DNA of 64,000 nucleotides from Cloeon dipterum (GCF_949628265.1 NC_088786.1:39391681-39455680); one strand, 5' to 3'; shown: positions 32,880 through 43,909, counted from the stretch's first letter. Notes: generated from the letters alone by a model not told the origin. Translations and numbers: made by a program.

Positions 32880-33850
32880 TTTTCACGCCCTTAGAAAAAT
32901 TTAAATATGTTTTTACCGAATTTTTCGTTTTCTCCGATTAGCGAAAATGGTTTTATTTTTCTTAAAATTCAGCCGTTCGTCCGATCGTGGACCACGAACC
33001 CTCATCGGACAGGTCTCGGACGGGGCTTCGACCTGGGGTACCCTAATGACCTTTTTCAGGGTACCCCGACCTGGTTTAGTTTAAAATAATCCTGAAAAAG
33101 CATTAAAAACCGGCCTCGGAGCGGATCTCAGGTTGGGGTACCCTGAAAAAGGTCGTTAAGGTACCCCAGGTCAAAGCCCATCTCGAGTCCTATCCGATGA
33201 GGGGTCGTGGTCGACGATCGGACGAACGGCCGAATTTTAAGAAAAAAAAACCATTTTCACCCATGTGCACGTCGTAAAGCCGAAAAAAATTAATTTTAAT
33301 GTTTCTATGGGCACAAAAAACCTGAAAATTGGTTTCCAGAATAGCAGTGGTTTGGTGCGTGTAGTGGATTCAGTAAAACTCTTCAATTTTGGCGTGTTTT
33401 GAAAAAAAATCACGAATTTTGGATTCCCAAAATGCCAAAATCACATTTTTCAAATTTAAAAATCTATCTCCTCCTAGAATTTTGATCAGATCGGCTCCTA
33501 TTTAGTCTTTAAATGATCCCAGATAAATTTAACGTCAACTGCATACATTTTTCGAATTTTTGACCTTGTCAGGAGATATGACAGGTGGAAAACATTGAAA
33601 ATATCGACTTTTTCGTAAATTTGTTTGAAATAAATTCGTAAAAATTCGAAAAATGGTCTGATTTTGAAAAATTAAACATGGATAGACGCGCCTCATTAAG
33701 GGGAATCGATTGGCGCCAGAATCAACACCGTCCGGCCCATAGGGCCCCGCCTGGGCCCTGAAAATAAAAGTTTGAAATGTCACAAATCGCATTTTTTAAT
33801 TTAAAAAATTAATTACTCGGCTCCTATGGGTCGTAATTTAAGAAAAAGTA
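32880..33850. repeat. Head-to-head pair of family A elements between RPF1 and AKAP1
   Basis: 32880-33080 is a partial copy in minus orientation, with CAGCCGTTCGTCCGATCG and a GGTACCC..CAGGGTACC hairpin. From about 33090 a plus-orientation copy runs to 33850: GGTACCCTGAAAAAGG at 33137, GGGGTCGTGGTCGACG, TTTCTATGGGCAC, GATCAGATCGGC, CCCATAGGGCCCC and CTCGGCTCCTATGGGTCG. The two hairpins face each other across about 80 bp, so the whole block is an imperfect palindrome. Confidence 0.85.
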
Positions 33851-33872
33851 GGATTAGTATTGGAAATAATTA

Positions 33873-33878
33873 TTTATT
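33873..33878 (-). terminator. Polyadenylation signal of AKAP1
   Basis: TTTATT on + gives AATAAA on the minus strand, 955 bases past the AKAP1 stop. It lies just outside the end of the family A repeat. Confidence 0.55.
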
Positions 33879-34833
33879 GGCTATATTTACAAAATAACAA
33901 CAGGGGGTCTTACAATATTATATAATAATGATCGCTACAATATCAATAAACTTACATGAAATTCAAAAATACATGTATCGCGACGAAAGCAGCAGCAGCA
34001 GAGAAAATTGTCTTTGAATTTTCTTAACAATTATCTACTTTGAAACGTGCGTGTGAGTGTGTGTTTGTGTGTCTTGAAAACTATTTATAAAACACGAAAT
34101 AATGAAAGACAATTTAATTGTCGACACGGAAAGAAAAACCTTTACAATCCAGAAGAACGATAGAAAAGAGAGTTAAAGAGACAGACGAAAAAGTTTCAGC
34201 AAAACGACGACACCTAGATTTAAATATTCCTCTACGTGATACACATTTTGTTCTGTAATTTAATTTAATTTAATCTGGCGCTGAGCAGCAATCATTAAAC
34301 ACAAAAAGGGGGAGGAAAAGATTGAGAGAAAGAAAGAAAGGAAAGATTTTCCATTACAACCGAAATCAATCAAGGGAAAAAATTACATGATAATTACAAT
34401 AAAACGAGGGGGCAGTAATTGAACCTTAATTAACATTTAACAAAAAACAAACGCGAGAGTGCCGTACAAAAAGTAGTCAATCGCCATGCAAGTAGTTTAT
34501 TTGTTATTTTTATTTGTTATTCACACTCGAGTCGAGGAGGCTAATCACAAGTAGAATCAACAGCCGACTAAAATGGCATGCATATAATCCACTCTCACGC
34601 GGTGGAAAAGAATATCGAGAAATTCAAGAAAGAATTTTGTTTGTTTGTACTGTCTAATATGTGTAACTCGTGATGGGGTAAATGCAGCGGAGCGGACCAC
34701 AGAAACGATACGATTGTGTGTATATATTAGCATTCAGTTTAGCGTGTCTAAAAGGGTTGAACGCGGGCTGGAGGGTGAGGGCTTCTTTTGCCAGAGAATT
34801 AGTTGTTCGCGGTGCAGGCAGCGAGCGAGACCC
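33879..34833 (-). other. Presumed 3'UTR of AKAP1
   Basis: About 955 bp without gene or repeat copies, of rather uniform composition, in contrast to the repeat-filled flanks. It contains a Pumilio-type word close to the poly(A) signal (separate entry). Extent depends on the inferred poly(A) signal. Confidence 0.5.
33884..33891 (-). promoter_or_regulatory. Possible Pumilio response element in the AKAP1 3'UTR
   Basis: The minus strand reads TGTAAATA, which fits the UGUANAUA consensus of PUF proteins, a few bases before the AATAAA. A single 8-mer in about 1 kb of AT-rich sequence can occur by chance. Confidence 0.3.
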
Positions 34834-37800
34834 TTAGTACGGTATGCATAGCTTGGCGTAGTTTTCTTGCGCCAGCACTTCGTTCACCGAGTAGCTCTGA
34901 AACACAAATTCACACGAAATCATCAGTGACAGTTCACTAAAAGGCGTTTTATTTAATTATTATAAGCAAAAGGCACGTTGATTTGGCGCGCAAACCGTTT
35001 GAATTTTTTTGCTACTGCGCATGCGTCACCCTCTGACGTCACAGCTCTTTTTTAATGGAGTTGTTCGGCGTTGAAACAGCAGAGGGGGCGTAACCGAGGG
35101 AACACAATATGGCGGGGCACCACGCCCCCTATGAGCGGCGAGCAGTGCGCTCTCCTCGCCACCATATTGTATTCCCTCGGTTACGCCCCTTCTAATCGGC
35201 CGATTAGGCGGTTTCTTGAGGGGGGCGTAACCGAGGGAATTTATACAATATGGCGTGGCGCACCCGGCAGGCAAGAGTGCACTGCTCGCCACTCAAAGGG
35301 GGCGTGGTGCGCCACCATATTGCATTCGCGGGAGAAACGTTGAAGATTTTTAATTTAAAAAAATCTTACCTCACAAAAAAATCAAAACATTTTGAAACGC
35401 ACCTTTGTGTGTGATGAATAGAGTCGAATGTACGGGACAGAGTTCTCAGCGTAGCCGACGACCTGTGCTTGCAGAACCTGGTTCCTCGTGAGGTCCTCGA
35501 CGCGATTGAACGCGGCTTCGCTCCAGCCGTCGTCGCCTAAGGATTCAAAACATAAAAAAATACTCCCAAGAAATTGAAATAAATCGGATTTTTACCGTCG
35601 GGCCAGATGACGTCTGCCAGGTAGCATTCGGTGGCCTGGAGGGGCAGCAGGACGAAGTCGTGCCTGATCTGGCGCAGCTCGGACAGCGGCAGGGTGGTGT
35701 AGCCGCCGTAGTCGACAAACTTGATGTCGCACACAGTCTCCTCTTGATTCTCCTCGGACAGCTCGGTCCGCACGTCGACCACCTCGGCGCGGTACCAGCT
35801 GCCCAGCGACGGCGCAGCGCAGATCGTCGTCGCTGAAAATGATTTTAAAAATTATTATTTCAACTTGGACATGGGTTTCTGGAGAAGAACTGACAAATTC
35901 GCGTTTGAAAAGAGCCTGGGAGGAAAGCTACAGCTGGTGCAGGCGACAGCAGAGACATCTGCGCGAGAGTAGTGAAGCTTATACATAGTTCCAGCAGTCA
36001 CGTGACTCAATCCCGCCTTCTCATTGGCCAAGAATTTGCTAACTCCCTTCCATACACCCTTCAAGCAGTGCGCCCTTTTGGCGGGATTGAGTCACTTGAC
36101 TGCTAGGACCATATAATTCGTCGCTACTGCGCAAGCGTCATCCTCTGACGTCACAGCCATGCTTAATTCTTGGCATTGACAGCTGAGAGTCACGTGACTA
36201 AATCCCCCCGTCTCATTGGCTAAGAGCAGGCTCGCGAATTTCTCGCTTCTCCCACCACTTGTAATACCCCCACTCTGAGCAGCGCGACATGCGCAGCAGA
36301 GTGCGCGTGGCACTGCTTGGAGGCAGTGGAAGGGAGAAGCCAAGAGAGATGCGCCAATGAGATGGCGGGATTGAGTCACGTGACTGCTTCGGCGGGAAAC
36401 TGCGTGAATCGCCCTAAACAGATCGTTTTTGCCAGGTTTCTCTGAATTTTCCAGCGCTAGACCATGTTTTCTCACATGATTTGGAATACTCTGATCAAGA
36501 TCTACCTGATAGTGTGAGTATTTCTTTTGACAATTGCGGAAATTCAGTAAAAATCGCGATGAAGAATTCTGCATTCAAAACAAAGCTAATTTTGAGGCCG
36601 ATTTTTCTCGAAAATTCACAGCGCAAAATAAATAAAAACCGGCGGTAGACTCACGTTTTGGGTAGGTGAGAGTGGGCGCTTCCGTTTTCGAGTACCACTC
36701 GGTCATGAGAATGATCAGCTGCGACAAAAAGGGGAAGGTTGGGTGCGTGGGCTGTTGCACGAACATGTGGCCGGCAGAAACCAAACTTGACAAGATCACG
36801 TCGTTGTTGATGCTTTCCACCAGATACATCTGCAACGATTTAATTCGTAATTGGATTCAAATTAATTGTCCAGAGAGAGACTGACCCGCAGCGTCATTGG
36901 AATGGCAGGCTGGATGAGATCCTCCGGCCCGATTTGATCCATCGTGAAGCCAGGGTACTTCTTCTTCGGGAATTTCTTACGGATTAGACTGAGAGCTTTC
37001 TCGATTTCAACTTGTGATCCTGGAAATGAATTTTTATTTAAATTTCACGCAATTTAAAAATTAAAATCTCCGCACCTGTGAGTGAGACAATCTTGTATTT
37101 GACGTCAAAGTGCTTTTTGACCTGGATCTGCGAGTGCGTCTCGCTTTTGATCTGGTTGACGAAGCAGCCGTGCTTGCCGATGAGCCGGCCGACCAACGCG
37201 ATCGGGATGTAGAAGTCGTAGACGCAGCAGGCCGCCGCCGACGCCACCAGCTGCCCCTGCAGCTGGCCGTCGTCGCGGTCGGCGCTGCTGGCGCCGCCGC
37301 TCTGCACCTCGTCCAGGTTGTGTTCCGAGCCGGCGATCGAGCAGCTCGACGCGCGTCTGCTGCTCGTCCGCGTGCGCGTTTTGCCGCCCTTCTCGGCGTC
37401 TTCCTCCAGAATGTTGGTTGTCACGTCGCTGCCACCTTTGCCACTGTCGTTGGAATTCTGAAAATAATAATTTATTAAATTAAAAATCGCAAACAAAAAA
37501 TCATCAGGTCGCGCGACCTGAGGAAGGTCTTTGATAGGCAGGGATGAAAAATTGCCGTTAAGTATCGCCAAATAATGTGTACGAGACGAAGTAAAAAGCA
37601 TTAAAAACTGATCTCAGGTCGGAGTAACCTGAAAAAAAGGTCGTCAGGGTACCGCAGGTAATAGCCCTGTTCTAGACGTTTATGAATTGGGGTTTTGGTC
37701 AACGATCGGATGAACGGTTGAATTTTAAGAAAAATAAAATCATTTTTTGACTTTTTCAAAAAACTGGACCAAAAAAAATTCGTAAAAATTCAAAAAATGG

Positions 37801-40487
37801 TCTGATTTTGGAAAACTAAACATGGGCGAACGCGCTTTGCCGAAGGGCATCGATTGGTAGTAAAATCGGTGCCGTCCGGCCCATAGGGCCGCCCATGGGC
37901 CCCGAAAACAAAAGTTTTAAATGGCATAAATGTTAAAGACGGGGCTGGGAGCGGATCTCAGGTCGGGGTACCCTGAAAAAGGTCGCTTAGGTATCCCAGG
38001 TAAAAGCCCAATAAAAGACCTTTCCGATAAGGGGTCGTGGTCAATGATCGGACAAACGGCCGAATTTTAAGAAAATAAAAACCATTTTTTCACTTTTTCG
38101 AAAAATCGGACCAAAAAAATTAGTTAAAATTCGAAAAATGGTCCGATTATGGAAAACCGCATACGGGCAGACGCGCCTCAACAAATATCATCGATTTGTG
38201 TCAGAATTAAAGCCGGACGGCCCAAAGGGCCCTACCTGGGCCCCGGAAACAAAAGTTCGAAATGTCACAAATCACGTTTTTTGGACTTTAAAAATAAATA
38301 ACTCGCCTCCTGTAGGTCGTAGAGTAAAAAACCAAAGTTTATCAGACTCGCCATGAAATTCTATATCTTTTAAAATTAATTGCAACCAATCCCGCCCCCG
38401 TCACCACCAACAAACGCCCTCAAAATATGCGCGAAATTAAAGTCCTTTAGTTTTATTTTTTTTTTAAATTCCCGTATGGGCTGGATCGAAGTTTTGACAT
38501 GAATATAAACAATTCCGCGTTGCCACGCGTCAACTGCCCGGGTTTTGCACCGAAATTCGCGGTTTTGTCCATTTTTTTACACAGGAACAAAAAGGGGGTA
38601 CCAAAATTCACATTTTTTTTCGGCGCTTTCAATCCTGCCTTATTAAGAAATCAAGATAAGCCTGCCGTAAGCTAATATTTACACCTCAATCGTCAAATTT
38701 CTGGATCTGATTAGGAGGGTATGTCGTTATCTCGGACGAAGTAACAAAAAAGGTGCACTGACCACGCTGTGCGAATCGGAATCGTGGCTGATGGAGGGGC
38801 TGGCGAGCATCGCCTCGGACGGGCTGTGGTTGGCAGAGTCCCGGGGCTGCGCCTGCGCCGGCTGCACGTCCACCGTGATCTTGGACATCACCTGCACACA
38901 CCAAATTAATTTAAATTAAAAATAAATAAAAAACAGTGCGTACCTGGCAAATCTGTTCGACCTGGTCCTGTTTGGGCTGCTTCTTGCCCTTTGTCTTCTT
39001 GCCCTTCTTGGGCTGAGCGTCGGCCGCGTCTTCGCTGGCTTCGGGCTCTGTTTGCTTGGGCTCGACGGGCGCCGGCACCGGCTCTTCGGCGGTGGCTGCA
39101 CACGCGGCGCTTGCCATCGCTTCTTCTTCTTCTTCTGAAACTGCTTCAATCGGCGCCTCGGCCGCTTTATCGAGAATTATCTCCTCGTCCTCGTGCTCTG
39201 GCGGCGGCGACGGCTGCTGCTGCACCTCCTCAGGCTCGTCGACGACTAACACGCCGGCGGCAGACTCTGACATCAACTTTTCCACCTGTGAAGACACGGG
39301 AGGGAATTTATAGATTTGATTTAAATTTGATTAAATCGTTCAATGCCGCGCAAAGATGGCGGTCAAGGGCGCACAGCGGGAATTTTGCAAGGATTGATAG
39401 CTTGGACTATCAAGGCGAAATCACCGGGAATTTCCTTTCTTTTCGGTTTCTCCAGATGCCCAATGACACCATGATAGATTAAAATGCGCAAAGGGGTAAA
39501 ATAAAGTTCCCAAATTATTTTTTTGGCCGTAAAAATCAATTAAATCCACAAATTATCTCAATTAACACGCTTTAAATGAAATTATCTGGAAAAAAATTGG
39601 CAGTAAGGAATAAAAAACTGAAATTGTTACTTCTGCGCAGGTTTTCCAAGATGGCGTCCTTCAGGGTTCTTCAAAAATATTCAGTTTAAACAATTTAAAA
39701 CAATAAGAAATCAATTGAATATTTAAAATTACAGCTTATTGTCCGATGTACAGGTAAAAATTTGTCAGAAACGATTTTTTTGTAATTTTGGAATTTTTTT
39801 TTAATTTTTTTTAACGGCAATTGGCTGGACTAACGTTTGTTTCCAGCATATAAAAATAAATCATTTTAAATATAGAAAGCAGAGCTGCCAGGCCTGAGTC
39901 CAAAATCGCAGCAAAAAAGGCTTAAAACCGAAAGTAACCGCTGGCGCCATCTATTGAGAATTTTTTAAACCATTTTTATTTTTATGTATCCATGGTATAG
40001 TTTCCTCGGCATTTAATTGATTGTGACTATTTTAGAGCAGTTCCGTAATTAATTAATGCATATATTAAGACAAGCACTTACGGCCGCCATCTTGAAAAAA
40101 CCTGCGCAGAACAAAAAAATTGAAAATTTTCCCTGCAACTTAAGAACATTTTCCTACCTCTTCAAGCACAATCTTGACCTCCTCAGGGTCGTCGAGTTCC
40201 TCCTCTTCCTCTTCAGGTATACTGGAGACCTCTCTTGGTTTGAGTTGCTGCTGCAGTTGCTGCACGAAGTGCTGTCGCTGCAGCTCCTCTACTAGCTGCT
40301 GCACCGGAACTTGAGCCTGCTGCTCAAGGGTGCTGCTAATAGTGGCGTCCTCGGGCGTTCCCCCGGGGTCAGTTTGATGCCGGCGTTGGCGCTTGCGGAA
40401 CCAGAGAATGCTGAGGACTATCGCCACCGTGGGCAGGGACCATGCTAGCACTTGACGCGACGACGCTAGAGAACTCGAGCTCACCAT
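34834..40487 (-). CDS. AKAP1: A-kinase anchor protein 1 (KH plus Tudor, mitochondrial outer membrane), nine coding exons
   Basis: Exons on the minus strand: 40487-40158, 39285-38944, 38891-38763, 37457-37076, 37019-36886, 36829-36655, 35832-35596, 35536-35403, 34896-34834 (TAA 34836-34834). Phases agree throughout, giving 641 aa. AKAP1 (Drosophila spoonbill/yu) tethers PKA and mRNAs to the mitochondrial surface. The N-terminus has a hydrophobic anchor (LAWSLPTVAIVLSILWF) followed by basic RKRQRRH, as in AKAP1 signal anchors. Gln- and Glu-rich, low-complexity regions follow, up to about residue 340. The KH domain starts near 346 (VYDFYIPIALVGRLIGKHG, GxxG loop GKHG at 361-364). The Tudor domain is about 450-560, with FVDYGGY at 536-542 and LRQIRHDF after it. 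The order anchor-KH-Tudor is specific to AKAP1. The PKA-binding helix is not certain. It converges with RPF1. The first ATG is taken because an acceptor (GTTGCAG) lies 63-65 bases upstream. Confidence 0.93.
34960..35335. repeat. Nested palindromic repeat in the last AKAP1 intron
   Basis: The left part (34970-35055) is a D3-type fragment: GCACGTTGATTTGGCGCGC, TACTGCGCATGCGTCA, CTGACGTCACAGC. Then GGGGGCGTAACCGAGGGAA is followed by CAATATGG at about 35085-35113, returns inverted at 35162-35190 (CCATATTGTATTCCCTCGG), appears forward again at 35222-35253, and a partial inverted copy ends near 35330. Non-coding. Confidence 0.75.
35870..36440 (-). repeat. Element E, copy 1 (CACGTG-bearing; AKAP1 intron)
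   Basis: Includes TACTGCGCAAGCGTCA, CTGACGTCACAGCC, AGAGTCACGTGACTAAATC, CTTCTCCCACCACTTG, GTGCGCGTGGCACTGC and GGCGGGATTGAGTCACGTG. From about 36118 onward it matches 45520-45800 nearly base for base. The 35990-36110 part repeats the CACGTGACTCAATC..GCGGGATTGAGTCAC ends on a smaller scale. Confidence 0.75.
37495..38440 (+). repeat. Family A, tandem pair in an AKAP1 intron
   Basis: Two head-to-tail units of about 343 bp: ATCTCAGGTC at 37612 and 37956, CATCGATT at 37848 and 38190. It starts with the CAGGTCGCGCGACCTGAG palindrome at 37505. Modules otherwise are as in the other A copies, ending with TAACTCGCCTCCTGTAGG and AAATTCTATATC. Orientation is opposite to AKAP1 transcription. Confidence 0.85.
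39632..40110. repeat. Inverted-repeat element in AKAP1 intron 1 with a decayed half of foldback B
   Basis: Ends are CTGCGCAGGTTTTCCAAGAT and, inverted, CGCCATCTTGAAAAAACCTG plus CGCAG, arms of about 25 bp, 480 bp apart. Inside, 39810-39975 resembles one arm of foldback B (GGCAATTGGCTGGAC, CCTGAGTCCAAAATCGCAGC, GCTGGCGCCATCTATTG) but is heavily diverged and lacks its partner arm. Confidence 0.5.
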
Positions 40488-40549
40488 CTTGATGAACGAA
40501 TGCGCAACGGGCCACGGCGAACACGCTGACGGACTTAACAACCTGAAAC
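40488..40549 (-). other. AKAP1: 5'UTR part of the AKAP1 start exon
   Basis: An acceptor TTTTGTGTTGCAG ends at 40550 on the minus strand, so the ATG exon carries 62 untranslated bases and at least one upstream exon exists. Candidate donors upstream are near 43302 and 49591. Confidence 0.55.
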
Positions 40550-40726
40550 CTGCAACACAAAAGGAGGATTTTTTTTTAGTAAAAATTGCAAAAAATGGAA
40601 ATTTTGACAGGAAATTGCGCCAGTCGACGCCTCTCGGTGCCAAAAGAGGGAAAATTAAGTCAGAAAAACCCACAGGCCCGAAGGCGATTTAATAAAAAAA
40701 AATAGAAGACAAAGGGGATTTTTTCA

Positions 40727-41160
40727 GTGGGGGTTTATTAGGGTCCATTCGACGCAGAATTTCACCACGAGTCCAAAACACATTGGTTTTCCCCTCTACG
40801 ACCCATAGGAGCCGAGTTATTTAACTTTTAAATGTGAAAAAACGTTATGGACATTACAAAATTTTGTTTTTGGGGTCCAGGCGGGGCCCAATGGGCCAAA
40901 CGGTGCCGGTTTGGGCACCAATCGATGCCCCTAAATGAGCCGCGTTCAACTAAGTGCAGTTTTTCAAAATCGGACCATTTTTAAAATTACTACGATTTTT
41001 TGAATGTTCAAATTTACGAAAAGCTCAAAATTTTCGAATAATTCAACGGATTGGTGGATTTTAAGCCACAAGGTCTTAAACGAAAGGTCTCACCGAGCCC
41101 TTTCACCTGACCTACCCTGACGACCTTTCTCAGGTTACCCTACCCAGAAATCAGACCCTT
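40727..41160 (-). repeat. Family A2 element, inverted copy
   Basis: About 430 bp. Reads GACGCAGAATTTCACCACGAGTCC, ACGACCCATAGGAGCCGAG, GGGGCCCAATGGGCC, CACCAATCGATGCCCC, CCACAAGGTCTTAAACGAAA, and ends CCTGACGACCTTTCTCAGG. It is the reverse complement of the copies at 43910, 46912 and 50175. Lies just 5' of the AKAP1 start exon. Confidence 0.85.
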
Positions 41161-41800
41161 TTCACAAAAACAACAAAAATTTACTGCAAATTTTTTAATC
41201 TCGATAAAGAAGCACTTAAAACATTGCGAATGATAAGTTTGAAGCCCTAGTTACGCAGATTAATGAATCAGTGAAACCGCCATCCATCCATCCATCGAAT
41301 CTAATCTTTTCATCGGAGGACAAGCAGCGTGAAAGACGCGGATTTCCCCCGATGCCGATGAAGGAATCGGTGCCAATCGAGACAAACCTCACGTACGTAT
41401 CGAATTTGAAATTCAGAGCCGAAGGTGGCTTGGCCGCGGCCCAATTTTGCTCCAGCAGCGTTGTTTTGGTTCGGTTCGGCAGTGAGTCACAAGACAATTC
41501 GATTGTCGGTCGGGCGAGTCGAGCCAGAGGCAGCAGCCGACTCGGATATTTCAGGCCTCGGTCGCGCGCGGCACCGGTGGATCCTGCCGCAAAAATAGAT
41601 CGGACAACGCACCCAGCCGTGAGGAAGAGCGTGCGCGCGTGTCTTCGCTTCGCCCCGAAACTCAAAAACGCATCCAAATGGTCAGAATAATGTTCTTGAA
41701 ATAATATATTACTACTTGCATCACGGCCCCTCAAATTTCCCACGCTTTTCAAGCACGCAACAGAGGTTACTTGACCTGAGAATTTTAATCTGATAAGTTT
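41161..41800. other. Mixed stretch with a CpG-bearing patch
   Basis: About 41280-41660 is CpG-richer (TCGCGCGCGGCACCGG near 41563) and open in several frames on both strands, with a CATC run at 41281-41298. The predicted peptides resemble no protein family. A promoter or untranslated exon is possible, but no clear donor is seen. Confidence 0.3.
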
Positions 41801-42890
41801 TTTCCCGGACAAATTTTCTCGATTAGATCCATTTACGAATCTATTTAAATATTGTTCAATTACGATTGGGAATTTATCTAAAATTTTAAGTCTATTGCCA
41901 TTAAGTAAGTATTTTGAGGTATTTTTGAGGTATTTAACTCTTTTAGAGCAGTTTTAGTTTGAAAAATTCTTGAAATTTTAGCTAGGAATGTTGTTTTTAC
42001 ATAATTTTACATAAATAATTGTCACGAACAGGCGCAATACTTTTTTCCAGGAGAAATTCCTGTCGATTAGACCTATTTCATAATTCCATTGCATTCTTCT
42101 TAAATTTATATTAGGAATTTATCTAAAATTTCATGTTAAAAGCTTTTCTATAACTTTACATAAGTATTTTGCACGGATTTACTGCTTTAAACTTAATAAA
42201 GCTTTGCATAAAACTTCTATTACCCTTCATTTAGAGCAGTTTCAGTCTGGAAAATTCTTGAACGTATAGCAAATAAATAAATTTTTCTGTTACATAATTT
42301 TACATAAATAATAACCACGTACGTAGCAATTATTTTTACCTCCGGAGAAAGTTCCCTCGATTAGGCCCAACTTCCATTGAATTCTCATTAAAATTAGATC
42401 ATAAATTATCCAAATTTTCACGTCAAAAGATGCTTTGTGGATTTTACATATCTTTACCTAAGTATATAGCACCGATTTTCAGACATTTTCTGTTTTAAAA
42501 TGAAAATAGTTATACATAACCCTTCTTTTAGAGCAGTTTTAGTCTGAAAAATTCTTAAAAATCTTGAACCATTTGCCAGAAATGTTGCTTTTACATAACT
42601 TTACATAAGTATTAAGTACGGATTTTGAGGAATTTTCCGTTTTAAAAAGTAAACAGCTTTAAACAACCCTTTTTAAGAGCAGTTTCAGAGGCAAAAATTC
42701 TTTAAATTCTTGAGGATATAGCCAGAAATGTTTTTACATAATTTTACATAAATAATTTTCCTGAACAAAATTAATTGTTTTGAGTGAAATATTCTTTTAA
42801 ATACTCGTCCTCGGAAAACTCTGCAAAACAGCTTTATCATAGTTACATAAAAATTACATAACTTTGCTTCTTGAGCGATTTGAATATCAA
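41800..42890. repeat. Degenerate tandem array at 42 kb (about 290 bp unit)
   Basis: TTTACATAA.TTTACATAA.TA and AGAGCAGTTT.AG recur: the second word is near 41946, 42233, 42531 and 42676 (steps about 287, 298 and a partial 145). CTTTACATAAGTAT and TTCC..GA..AATTCC blocks recur in the same order. Strongly diverged, very AT-rich. Confidence 0.7.
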
Positions 42891-43301
42891 AATTTCAGAA
42901 CTGGCTCAATATTATAATATTGCATAGAAATTCAAGTGCTCCAAACATCCGGCATGGAGGCATGGTAATTACTCTGCGCAATAGGAAACAGGAAGTGAAG
43001 CACCTGCGTATAAATTTCCGATAAATCCCGCGGTCCGAGAACCGAGATGGGAGGAATTATTATCATCATCATCATCACCGCCGAGTGAGTGAGTGAGTGA
43101 GTCGTGTTGTTTTGCATAAAATATAAATAAATCTCTGCTCCACGGCTCGTCAGCCCGCCAGCGTCGCGCGCCGCAACTTAAATAATAATGAGAATCAATC
43201 TGCCTCGGTTGCGAAATCGAAAATAAGGTCATTTAAAAACAAATTCCGCAGAATGCGACAAAATTCCGTTTTCGGGTAATTCGAGAAGAGAAAATACATA
43301 C

Positions 43302-43870
43302 CAAGGAGTGTATAAAGCTCTACTTGCGTCCGTCCGTTGGGAATATTGACTCGATACTGGCTGATACTGATAGAGGAGGCAACACTCACTTCTTGAACTT
43401 GGATAGTTTAAAGTGCATTGTACAAGAATTGCGTGACTCACATTCTCTACGTGTTTTTGTTGACAAAAGCAGAGTAAATACGATTGACGATCGAAAAATT
43501 CTAGAGTTATACAGCCGAAAAGGCTCTTATGTAAAAAATATGTAAACCTTCGACCCTTCCCTGATTTGAAAGTTGCACCAAATAATAAATAATCGGCCCA
43601 GCCCTTTATTTCTTTCACTTTAAGTTTTAATTTTTTTTTGTCGTCTGCGAGACGGAGGAGGAGAAGCTCGAAAATGAAAGGTTCAGTGCTCGGTGTGCGC
43701 GAGAGAGCAATAATGAGAGTAGTTGCTCGTTGCGGGCCCGAGGCGAGGGCGAGGAGGATTTGGTCAAAAGTATCGCAAGGCCACCTCCAGCGCGGCCGCA
43801 GAGGTGAACGCACCGCAAATTCCGAGCCAGGACGCTTGAATGACACGACAGAACACGACTGATTGTATCA
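43302..43870 (-). promoter_or_regulatory. Candidate untranslated first exon(s) of a minus-strand gene, possibly AKAP1
   Basis: On the minus strand CACTCCTTG|GTATGTATT is a good donor with the exon ending at 43302. Some 350-550 bases upstream (43640-43860) lies a CpG-bearing patch. If transcribed it could splice to the AKAP1 acceptor at 40550. GAGT and CAT microsatellites lie next to it at about 43065-43100. No direct proof. Confidence 0.3.
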
Positions 43871-43909
43871 CTCGTGCCAGCAGGGATGTGAAAAATTTCT
43901 CCTGAAATT

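Noticed and set aside
35026..35343. Open frames of about 90 codons on both strands in the palindromic AKAP1-intron repeat
   Set aside because: The peptides mirror the repeated GTAACCGAGGGAA module on both strands and are not proteins.
40488..40673. In-frame upstream ATG that would extend AKAP1 by 62 residues
   Set aside because: A good splice acceptor (TTTTGTGTTGCAG) lies between the two ATGs, and the extension has no anchor-like character; the shorter start puts the hydrophobic anchor at the very N-terminus, as in AKAP1.
41216..41812. 198-codon minus-strand frame near the AKAP1 5' side
   Set aside because: No protein similarity; overlaps a plus-strand open frame in a CpG-bearing patch, so better viewed as possible regulatory DNA.
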